A DNA stretch of 14,547 nt from Alphaproteobacteria bacterium (lineage in GTDB: Bacteria > Pseudomonadota > Alphaproteobacteria > RF32 > CAG-239). Location: NCBI GenBank assembly GCA_020025875.1, contig JAHHRI010000033.1, positions 1-14,547 on the forward strand. The letters run 5' to 3'. Made by a program: the position numbers and the translations under genes. Shown here one piece after another: positions 5,796 through 12,820 of the stretch (positions are counted from its first letter, which is position 1; the number at the start of each line of letters is the position of its first letter). Under the pieces are notes generated by a model, which saw only the letters and a program-made list of their open reading frames with translations, was not told the origin of the DNA and ran no database searches.

Positions 5796-7457
5796 CTAAT
5801 ATACCGGACGCTGGTCCAAAAGACCGCACCAACGTTCCACCTCGTCAAGATCAATCAGCCCTTTTAACATCCGCTCCAGCGCCGCGTCTTTTAGTGTTCT
5901 GCCGTTTAGGTCGCCGGTCCAATAGTCAATCGCTTTGCGTGTTTCTCCCGCAATCATCAGCTCCAAAAATGTTCCGTCGGGCAAAATCATTTCCTGCACG
6001 CCCAAACGCCCTTTAATGCCGCGCCCTTCGCAAAACTTGCAGCCGGGGCCTTTCAGATAGGTGTTTTCAACGCCAAAATCGCCCAGCGCCGTGCGCAAAC
6101 GCTTCACCGCCGGATTGTCCAGCTTCTCTTTAACCGGTATGCGGCAATAAGGACACAGTTTGCGGAACAAACGTTGAGAAATCAGCCCCTTTAACAGCTC
6201 CGGATCGCTCAGCATATAAGACTGAACCCCCATGTCGCGCAGACGGGTAACAATGGCGGGAGCAGAGTTGGCGTGCAACGTTGCCCATACCAAGTGGCCG
6301 GAAAGCGCGCCTTTGAAAGTGAGGCTGGCGGTGGCCAATGAACGTATCTCGCCAACCATCAGCACATCAGGGTCGGAACGCAATGCCGCCGACAATGCCA
6401 ACGTAAACTGAACCGTCTTTTCTTCTTCCGTGTTGGCGTTGGTCACAGGCATCTGCCGCGCTCCGGGAATCGGATATTCCGGCGGATCTTCCACGGTCAA
6501 TAAGTTAATTTCTCCGTTTTTCTCTTTAATCAGCTTGATCATGTTGCGCTGCAACAGCGTCGATTTTCCCGAACCTGTCGGTCCGGCAACAATGTTTAGC
6601 CCAACCGGTGCCGCCCGCAGACGGAAAAACAAATCTTGCTCATATTCCCCACAGCCCAAAGCCGCCAAGTCGTCGTTGCCGTCCGGATTGTCGTCGGCAT
6701 AAAGAATACGCATAACCAAATATTGCGAACCAAACGCAATGGGGTTAAATTGCAGGCGAATGGCCAAAACATTGTGCGGCAGCATCAGCTTGCCTTTGGA
6801 ACCGCGCAACGGGGTGGAACCAAGCTTTTGCGCACCCTGAAATTCGTTTTGGGCATAGTTGGCATCGGAAATATCTGCCGAAGCAAAAGCGGCGCGGACA
6901 AACTGGTCGCCCCATTCTTTGCTATATTCCATTTCCTTAATCATCACGCCGTTGGAGCGGAAAAATATTTCCGTACAGTTGTCGGAAACAACAACGTGCA
7001 CGTCAGAAACTTTCATCGAGGAGGCGCGCTTGATAATGTTGACAAAGTCGCGCTGCATCTGCAAACGTGCCAAATCTTCGTCATCTTCGGAAAAAACCTG
7101 ATTGCGCTCCGCCATGGCATAGATGGTGGACAGCTCGTTTTGCGAAATATAAACAGGGGACTTCATCTTAATCCCCTTCTTCTCCGCAATGCTCAAAAAG
7201 CTCAATACCGGACCGTCAAAACGGTGGTCTTTGGAAATGAGGATCGTACCATCGGCAAAAAGAGCCAGCCGCCTTCTGGTTTCGTCATTGATGTTAAGAG
7301 CCGAACCGTCGGGCAGCTTGGCTTTGGGCATGGTGCAAAGATAGTTGTCGTTGGCAAACAGACCCTCGATAAAGTCTTTTGCACTCTGCTTTTTCGGCTG
7401 GTCGTTATGTGCAACCGAAGAAGTGTTGCCGTTGTTGTTTGCGCTTGTTTCTACCAT
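5796..7457 (-). CDS. pilQ: Pilus assembly ATPase, GspE/PilB superfamily (PilQ)
   Basis: A 553-residue secretion ATPase. The Walker A motif is GPTGSGKST (292-300), the Asp box is T-V-E-D-P-P-E-Y (321-328), the Walker B region is R-S-D-P-D-V-L-M-V-G-E-I-R (360-372) and the His box is G-H-L-V-W-A-T-L-H-A-N (387-397). Two CxxC pairs, C-P-Y-C (435-438) and C-K-F-C (473-476), form the zinc-binding module typical of assembly ATPases. All catalytic elements look intact, so it should power fibre extension. It is followed by pilR. The ATG has no clear Shine-Dalgarno sequence; a 7-codon frame (MFIRQAK), left by a tandem duplication, stops exactly one codon before it, so translation may be coupled. The first 45 or so codons exist in a second, diverged copy just upstream. 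Confidence 0.96.
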   Translation of the reverse strand: MVETSANNNGNTSSVAHNDQPKKQSAKDFIEGLFANDNYLCTMPKAKLPDGSALNINDETRRRLALFADGTILISKDHRFDGPVLSFLSIAEKKGIKMKSPVYISQNELSTIYAMAERNQVFSEDDEDLARLQMQRDFVNIIKRASSMKVSDVHVVVSDNCTEIFFRSNGVMIKEMEYSKEWGDQFVRAAFASADISDANYAQNEFQGAQKLGSTPLRGSKGKLMLPHNVLAIRLQFNPIAFGSQYLVMRILYADDNPDGNDDLAALGCGEYEQDLFFRLRAAPVGLNIVAGPTGSGKSTLLQRNMIKLIKEKNGEINLLTVEDPPEYPIPGARQMPVTNANTEEEKTVQFTLALSAALRSDPDVLMVGEIRSLATASLTFKGALSGHLVWATLHANSAPAIVTRLRDMGVQSYMLSDPELLKGLISQRLFRKLCPYCRIPVKEKLDNPAVKRLRTALGDFGVENTYLKGPGCKFCEGRGIKGRLGVQEMILPDGTFLELMIAGETRKAIDYWTGDLNGRTLKDAALERMLKGLIDLDEVERWCGLLDQRPVY

Positions 7458-7680
7458 TTACTTTGCTTGTCTGATAAACATAATTGATACTAAGTCCCGA
7501 TCATCGGTCAGCTTGGCTTCTTGAGGGTATAAAAATAGTCGTCATCGGCAAACAGCCCCTCGATAAAGCCTTTGGCAAACAGCTTCTTCGGCTGGTCGTT
7601 ATACACAACCGAAGAAGTGTTGCCGTTGCTGTTTGCGTTTGTTTCTACCATTGATTTCGCTTATCTGATAAACATACCTT
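7303..7680. repeat. Diverged tandem duplication of the pilP end and pilQ start
   Basis: Bases about 7303-7486 and 7497-7680 are direct copies offset by 194 bases. Each unit runs from the last codons of pilP (ATG TTT ATC AGA) through the pilP-pilQ junction to about codon 50 of pilQ. Long identical runs alternate with substitutions, so the event is not recent. Exact edges are uncertain by about ten bases. Confidence 0.9.
7508..7651 (-). pseudogene. Truncated, in-frame duplicate of the pilQ N-terminus (47 codons)
   Basis: An ATG 9 bases after the pilP stop opens a 47-codon frame ending in TGA at 7510-7508. Its first 42 residues match the pilQ N-terminus without gaps at 31 positions (for example NTSSV, NDQPKK and FIEGLFA), after which the frame ends shortly after the similarity fades. 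It has no ATPase motifs. Like pilQ it lacks a clear ribosome site and would rely on coupling to pilP. The simplest reading is a remnant of tandem duplication. The alternative is a small expressed peptide, since no stop or frameshift has arisen within the matching part and many differences change the amino acid. Confidence 0.8.
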
Positions 7681-9148
7681 GACCTAAGCTCGGAATCCCC
7701 TGCGTGGTATTGATTTGGCGTTTGCCTGACGAGGAATTGTTGTTGCCGTTCGGGTCGTTTGTGTGCTGCTTCATGGTAATGTCCGACGGTACGGGCTCTT
7801 GATCGAGAATGCCGCCGGCGGAAAAATACAACAGGTCTTTGGTGTTGTCCTTAACCGCACTCAGATATGTCTGGGTAATTTCGTCAATGGTATAACCGTT
7901 TCTCAGCGTGGTGCCGACTTTGGCCATAAAAATGTCGCCGTCGGTGTTGATCAGCTTGGCGGCCAGTTCTTCGCCGCGACCGGTAATTTCCATAATTGCA
8001 TATTCGTTGCTGAGCTTAACCTTTCCGGGGATCAAAGAGGCGGTTATGTCTATGCCGCTTGCCGTTGCAAACGGATTCTTGCGCCCGCTCTTGCTCTCCG
8101 CCTTGGCTGCCGCAATCTTCTTTTTGGAAGATTCAATTTCCGCCTCCAAGCGCGTTTTTAATATAGAAATTTGGCTTTCGAGGTTGGCAACCTTTTTGTC
8201 ATGAGCAATTCTTGCCGTTTCCGACTTACTCTTAAGGTCGGTGGCTTTTTGCTTCAAAATGGTCATCTTCTTGGCGTTTTCCTCAAGAATTTGTTTGATT
8301 TCCGCATCTTTTTTCGCCATCTTGGCATAAACCTCGGCGTTTGTCTTAATCCACCTCTGGGTGGCACCAAGCAACGTTGCTTTATAGGCTTTGACAATCT
8401 TTTCTTGTCGCAGTGCTTCCAAAGCGGCGGCGGCTTCTTTCAGTTTGGTCTGCTCTGCCACCATCAGACGTTCCTGCTCATTTTCCCATTCGCGTCTTTT
8501 TCTTTCTTCTTCGGCTTTCCGCGCTTCTTCTTCCTGCTGCGCTTTCAGTCTTTGGGCCTTAACCGCGGCAATTTCGTTCTGAACTCTTTCTTTTTTCAGT
8601 TCCAGATTGAGCAATGTCGTCTGTTTTTCCAAATCAGACATTCTGGCAAACAGGTCATTGCTGATCGAAGGCGAGATGTTTTCGTCAAAACCACCGGTTG
8701 TTTTGGGGGCAAGGAGCTTTCCCGTAACCATCGGCGGCGTGTTCGAAACGGTTTTGGAAGGTGCTTCGCCTTCAACAACCATGTTCAACCCGTTATCGTT
8801 TTTCGATTCGTTGGGCTCAAGTGCCGTTTCGTCTTCAACGGAAAGGGAAATTTGCTCGGAGGAATCTTCACCCATGCTGCCTTCCATCGGAATAACATCG
8901 GTATCGACGCTGTCCGCCGGTTGGGCAGGAGAAAGCAATCCGCCGCCGGGCAAAGAAACATCTCCCATTTGTTCGTCAAACAGGGAAATTTCTTCCGGTG
9001 CGGCCGCGCCTTCATCTGTAGGCGATAAACTAACGGTATCGGTTTCGTCCAACAAAGTGACGGTTTGCGCAACAGTCTGCTCGGCCAACAAGCTTGCGGC
9101 AATAACAACGGCCAGACCGCATAACGTATTTCTAAAACTATAATGCAT
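7661..9148 (-). CDS. pilP: PilP-like periplasmic pilus biogenesis protein with long coiled coil
   Basis: A 495-residue exported protein. The start at 9148 is set by AAGGAG 6 bases upstream and is followed by a clear signal peptide (hydrophobic core about 9-22, probable cut after A-V-A-Q-like residues near 28). Then come a long acidic, Pro/Ser/Thr-containing linker (about 30-160), a highly charged Glu/Lys/Arg coiled coil (about 166-351), and a compact C-terminal domain (about 373-450) with I-P-G-K-V and G-T-T-L-R-N-G-Y-T-I-D-E-I, resembling the C-terminal region of R64 PilP. A Ser/Asn-rich tail follows. R64 PilP is only about 150 residues, so the linker and coiled coil are large additions. It overlaps pilO by 11 bases. 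It probably connects PilO to the secretin. The name rests on gene order and the C-terminal resemblance. Confidence 0.75.
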   Translation of the reverse strand: MHYSFRNTLCGLAVVIAASLLAEQTVAQTVTLLDETDTVSLSPTDEGAAAPEEISLFDEQMGDVSLPGGGLLSPAQPADSVDTDVIPMEGSMGEDSSEQISLSVEDETALEPNESKNDNGLNMVVEGEAPSKTVSNTPPMVTGKLLAPKTTGGFDENISPSISNDLFARMSDLEKQTTLLNLELKKERVQNEIAAVKAQRLKAQQEEEARKAEEERKRREWENEQERLMVAEQTKLKEAAAALEALRQEKIVKAYKATLLGATQRWIKTNAEVYAKMAKKDAEIKQILEENAKKMTILKQKATDLKSKSETARIAHDKKVANLESQISILKTRLEAEIESSKKKIAAAKAESKSGRKNPFATASGIDITASLIPGKVKLSNEYAIMEITGRGEELAAKLINTDGDIFMAKVGTTLRNGYTIDEITQTYLSAVKDNTKDLLYFSAGGILDQEPVPSDITMKQHTNDPNGNNNSSSGKRQINTTQGIPSLGQGMFIR

Positions 9149-10409
9149 AGATAGCTCCTTCATATTCCCAAACACCGGTATCGGGGTTGTATTTAATTAA
9201 ATTAATCTTAAGTCCTGAAAATTTTGTTAACAAAGTGCTCCAGACTTTGGGATTATAGTTTGAACTGAACCGAAACTTGACGGATCGGTAAACATTTTGC
9301 TGCGGAGAGGTGTAAACCTCATCGGTCAACGAAACACTCTGATCAATCGACTGGAAAAATTCGTTTAGGTTGATTTTCAGGTCAAGTACTGATTTCGTCG
9401 GTTCCGAAAGCTCCGTTTTTATCTCGTCAAGGCTCAAGGCCGCCATAACGCTGCTTCCGTCATCGGAAATGGAGCGGGCGGAAAACGGCAAACCGGAAGA
9501 GTTAAGCGCTTTGTCCGCAATGGATATTCTGCCAAACACTCTGGACCAGCTGGTGCTGGCGCCGCCGCTTGTGCAGGTCAATTCGCCGATCTTCCAACCG
9601 GGAGGCATAATTTGCAGCAAATCCATAATCTTGTTGTTGCAGCTGTTTAGCAACGCAACCGGATCAAGCAAATTTTCCCACGGCTTCGGCTCCGGCGGAA
9701 TTTCCTCCGTCTGTACTACCTTGGGCTTAACCGGCACAATAACCGGCACTTTCGGCGTTGTTTCGAAAAGACTCATAAACAGCTGATAGATAATGTAAAG
9801 AGCAACAAAAGCCGCCACACCGGCAATAACATAAAACATTTTGCCTTTGGTGTTGATTTTTTGCAGTCTGACCTTGCTGCCTCTTGACAGCAAATCTTCG
9901 AGCTCCGGATACAAAGTATCCTCAATACCCCATTCCGACGGCGCAATCTTCAGCTTCCAGTCCGGCACCATCAGCATGCTCATAAACTGCTTTTTGGCAT
10001 CTTCTTCGGACAAATAAAGCATATCGCCGTTAGCCAAAATGACGTCATCGCGCACGCAGACATACCACCAACCGTTGGGAACCTTAAATACCGCAACAAA
10101 AGAAGGTTGATCGCTTAGCGCCGTGGCAATGCTGATTGCCGCCGCATTCATCCCCGGTTTGTAGCCGTCTGCGGAAACACAGATACCAAACTGCGGCGTT
10201 TTACCTTTCTTTATACAATAAAGATCGGCACCTTCCAAAACCCCTTGCGAAGATTCTATAATTTCGGCTTGAGGAGCATCTTGATTTTGCAGGGATTGCC
10301 AGAATAAACTGGTCGCAAATTCAACCCCGCCGGAAACAAAATGCGTCCCCCAGCTCCGATCCTGATCGGTTTTGTAGTCGTCACCTGACATTTTGTCATC
10401 ATCTAACAC
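9138..10409 (-). CDS. pilO: PilO-like pilin accessory protein
   Basis: A 423-residue bitopic inner-membrane protein. The N-terminal cytoplasmic part has the pattern G-I-C-V-S-A-D-G-Y, then a G-W-W-Y-V-C-V-R-D-D segment (113-122), I-L-A-N-G-D (124-129) and S-E-E-D-A-K (134-139), as in the R64 PilO/PAP_PilO family. One membrane helix (about 191-214) is followed by a Pro/Val-rich linker and a periplasmic domain with two cysteines, near 256 and 279, that may pair. The length is close to R64 PilO. The start is a GTG with AAGGAA about 7 bases upstream; the ATG six codons later has no such site. It sits 30 bases after pilN and overlaps pilP, as expected for co-translated partners. Confidence 0.85.
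   Translation of the reverse strand: MLDDDKMSGDDYKTDQDRSWGTHFVSGGVEFATSLFWQSLQNQDAPQAEIIESSQGVLEGADLYCIKKGKTPQFGICVSADGYKPGMNAAAISIATALSDQPSFVAVFKVPNGWWYVCVRDDVILANGDMLYLSEEDAKKQFMSMLMVPDWKLKIAPSEWGIEDTLYPELEDLLSRGSKVRLQKINTKGKMFYVIAGVAAFVALYIIYQLFMSLFETTPKVPVIVPVKPKVVQTEEIPPEPKPWENLLDPVALLNSCNNKIMDLLQIMPPGWKIGELTCTSGGASTSWSRVFGRISIADKALNSSGLPFSARSISDDGSSVMAALSLDEIKTELSEPTKSVLDLKINLNEFFQSIDQSVSLTDEVYTSPQQNVYRSVKFRFSSNYNPKVWSTLLTKFSGLKINLIKYNPDTGVWEYEGAIYAL
9155..9160 (-). promoter_or_regulatory. Ribosome binding site that fixes the pilP start
   Basis: AAGGAG on the minus strand, 6 bases before the ATG at 9148. It lies inside the end of pilO and favours this start over the two in-frame ATGs further upstream (9175 and 9163). 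Confidence 0.8.
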
Positions 10410-10439
10410 GTTTATTTCCTTAATCTAAGAATTGTCAGT

Positions 10440-12065
10440 TCAGTCGTGCACTCTTGTTTCCGGATTAAGCGGACTTTCGAGAACGACAGGGGTTAAAATA
10501 ATGACCAAAATGCTTCTGACCTTTGCTGCCGTGGCAGAGCCGCCCAACACGGAGTTTGTGGCCGAGCCGACACCGCGTTTTTCAGCACTGTTTTCAACCC
10601 TCTCATAGCCTGTCAGCACCAGAGATTCTCCCGATTTCATGGCAACCTCTTGTGTAAATCCGCGAGATTCGATAATCGGGTTTTGGATATATTCGCCACC
10701 GTCGCTTTGTCCGGTTCCTGAGCCGGAACCATTTATTAAGTCAACCTTTTCCAATGCCAACAGATCGGACAAAGTGAGGTCAAACTTCAACAGCAGGCGT
10801 CCGTGTTCCAAAATCCGCGGCAAAACGTTCATGGTAAATCCGGTTTCGATTTCTTCCGTTTCCGTCGACAGATCGTAGTAGTTGGAATCGCCGCCACTGT
10901 TGGTTTTGGTAATTTCCGAAATATAGTTTTGTTTCTTAACAACCTGAATCGGGGCCGACTTGTTGTTTAGTGTGGTAACGGTGCCGCTGGTGATCAGGTT
11001 GGTGGTTGCCTGTGTCGACAGAGCCTGAATGCTGGCGTTGATGTTCCAGTTTCCGGGCATCAGCGACATTGTCAGGTTTTGAGCAATATCAGACGAAAGA
11101 CCGCTGGCTGCGCTGGCAAGCCCGATTGTGGTTTTGCCGTCATGGAATATGCTGCTCAAATTCAAACCGAAAGTGTCTGCGTCGTTGACCGTAACTTGCA
11201 AAACTTTGATGCTGATGGCAACTTGACGGGACAAGCGAACGTTTTGTTCGTTGATATAATGCGCTACCCGCCTGATTTCGTTGGGGGTTGCCGTAAGCGA
11301 GATGGTGCCGTTTGTCGGATCTAACGACAGCTGGGCATCTTTTCCGATCATGGAACTGATCGATTTTTCGATGTTGCTCCACAGCTCAAGTTCCGCCGTG
11401 TTGGTAAGTGTCAAAGACGAAGAACCGCCGCTGCCGGAATCGGTCGAAGAACCGCCGATGTTGCTGTTTAAGCTCTGTTTGGTCGGCAAACTATACAACA
11501 CAAAGGTTTTCGTCATAAACTTGTAGAAATAAATTTCGTTCTTTTCGTATCTCCACCAAATGCCGAAACGTGATCCGATTTCGTCCAACAGACCACTTAA
11601 CGGACCGCGGTAAGAAACCAGCATCTTGCTCGGTTCTGCCCAATGAGCGTTCATCTGCTCGGGCGAAGGAGCGTTTTCTTCTGCGTTTTTCAGCAGATCT
11701 TCTTCCAAATGCGGCGCATAGCGAACTTGGATGGAGGTGATTTTGTTAATCATATCGCCGACTTCAAACAAAGTGATCGGACGATTGCTGATCAGGGTGA
11801 TTCCTTCTTTTGTTTCAAGATAAGCAGGCATCGGAGCACCCTCGTACTCTACGATACTCTTGTCGCCGAGCCAAATTTCATTTTTAACCCGAACAACATC
11901 TTCGGGAGCTGTTTGGGTTGGCTCTTTTGCCTTTTCTTTGAGCTCCGTCGTAGCTTCCACTTCCCGTTCCAATGCGGCATCCATGCTGGTTGCGACGGAA
12001 CAGGCGCCAATCAGCGCGACCAAGCCCAAGCTCAGGCTGTATTTAATCCAATTATTCATACGCAT
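10440..12065 (-). CDS. pilN: PilN-type outer-membrane secretin lipoprotein
   Basis: A 541-residue secretin. The N-terminus is a lipoprotein signal with lipobox L-I-G-A-C (Cys 22). N-terminal periplasmic modules include S-N-R-P-I-T-L-F-E-V (about 93-102) and a second module with E-I-R-R-V-A-H-Y-I (about 265-273), separated by a Gly/Ser-rich loop (about 205-222). The C-terminal secretin domain (about 350-530) has the characteristic G-F-T-M-N-V-L-P-R-I, R-L-L-L-K-F-D-L-T-L-S-D-L, S-G-E-S-L-V-L-T-G and final S-I-L-V-I-I-L-T-P-V elements. It should form the gated channel through which the pilus leaves the cell, as PilN does in R64. Of three possible starts (12071, 12065, 12059), 12065 has GGAGG at the best distance. 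It overlaps the TcpQ-like gene by 14 bases. Confidence 0.93.
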   Translation of the reverse strand: MRMNNWIKYSLSLGLVALIGACSVATSMDAALEREVEATTELKEKAKEPTQTAPEDVVRVKNEIWLGDKSIVEYEGAPMPAYLETKEGITLISNRPITLFEVGDMINKITSIQVRYAPHLEEDLLKNAEENAPSPEQMNAHWAEPSKMLVSYRGPLSGLLDEIGSRFGIWWRYEKNEIYFYKFMTKTFVLYSLPTKQSLNSNIGGSSTDSGSGGSSSLTLTNTAELELWSNIEKSISSMIGKDAQLSLDPTNGTISLTATPNEIRRVAHYINEQNVRLSRQVAISIKVLQVTVNDADTFGLNLSSIFHDGKTTIGLASAASGLSSDIAQNLTMSLMPGNWNINASIQALSTQATTNLITSGTVTTLNNKSAPIQVVKKQNYISEITKTNSGGDSNYYDLSTETEEIETGFTMNVLPRILEHGRLLLKFDLTLSDLLALEKVDLINGSGSGTGQSDGGEYIQNPIIESRGFTQEVAMKSGESLVLTGYERVENSAEKRGVGSATNSVLGGSATAAKVRSILVIILTPVVLESPLNPETRVHD

Positions 12066-12741
12066 TCTCATCCTCCATAGTCTCGACTACCAAGACGCGG
12101 TTTCCTTTATAAAATGTAGCGATCGGCGCCGGACGTGCCCTTGCAAAGGCTCTGACCAATGCCGAACTGACATCGGCAAAGCGTCCTCTGAACATGGCTC
12201 CGGCCGTTAATGTATAGTTGCGGTTGGTGTTCCAGATCAACCGCCATCCGGCGCGATCACACCATTCCGTTAACAACAGCTTCAGGCTTTTTCCTTCTTC
12301 TGCCAACCAATCTTCGACCGGATCGTCGGCATTGCCGCTTTCGTCAGTTTCCGCCGTGCCTTCTTCGCCGATATTTTGTTTGCTCTCATCGACGCTGATT
12401 TCTTCTTCGTAGTCGACAACCTCGCCGTCAATTGACGGAGGAATGGCTGCAGACATATTGCTGCCTGCTCCGGCCTGAACGACCAAATGGTCACGCGGTG
12501 TTCTTTCTCCATATTCGCGATAATCGGCGGCAACTTTGGTGTAGTTGACAAATTCGTCTTCCGCGGCGCAGCCGGTTATCCCCGGAGTGGGGTACTGTCC
12601 TGCGGGGCAGGTTTGCTTAACCGTCATGCCCGGTGCCGTCGGTGTTTCCGAATAGTTATATTCATAATCGCTGTTGCTTGCGCAACCCGATAACAGCAGA
12701 ACTCCTAAAAAACCGACCGATAAAAGAAATTTGTAGTTCAT
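12052..12741 (-). CDS. Lipoprotein with TcpQ-type C-terminus (PilL position)
   Basis: A 229-residue lipoprotein. The lipobox L-L-S-G-C puts the lipidated Cys at 20. This start (12741), with AGGA about 9 bases upstream, is preferred to in-frame ATGs at 12771 and 12792, which would place a hydrophilic extension before the signal. A Cys-containing and then acidic linker (to about 145) leads to a C-terminal domain (about 151-221) with L-L-L-T-E-W, G-W-R-L-I-W-N, Y-T-L-T-A, F-R-G-R-F and F-Y-K-G-N-R-V-L-V-V, the TcpQ-family pattern. In type IVb systems such proteins help place or stabilise the secretin, and in R64 the related region belongs to PilL. The overlap with pilN supports a direct partnership. 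Confidence 0.82.
   Translation of the reverse strand: MNYKFLLSVGFLGVLLLSGCASNSDYEYNYSETPTAPGMTVKQTCPAGQYPTPGITGCAAEDEFVNYTKVAADYREYGERTPRDHLVVQAGAGSNMSAAIPPSIDGEVVDYEEEISVDESKQNIGEEGTAETDESGNADDPVEDWLAEEGKSLKLLLTEWCDRAGWRLIWNTNRNYTLTAGAMFRGRFADVSSALVRAFARARPAPIATFYKGNRVLVVETMEDENAYE
12072..12076 (-). promoter_or_regulatory. Ribosome binding site that fixes the pilN start
   Basis: GGAGG on the minus strand, 6 bases before the ATG at 12065. It abuts the ATG at 12071, too close to use, and is 12 bases from the ATG at 12059. It lies inside the end of the TcpQ-like gene. Confidence 0.75.
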
Positions 12742-12820
12742 TTTTGTGTTTCCTAAGCTGTTTTTATTCATATTTTTTAACCTATCATACATACTGAAAA
12801 AAAATAATCAAGCAGATATT

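Noticed and set aside
6636..7487. Plus-strand open frame of 283 codons
   Set aside because: It lies antisense to pilQ, which has all its catalytic motifs, and it has no recognisable domain; it is a shadow of the real gene.
8171..9028. Plus-strand open frame of 285 codons
   Set aside because: It is antisense to the coiled-coil part of pilP; its Phe/Leu-rich composition is what the reverse of Glu/Lys-rich codons gives.
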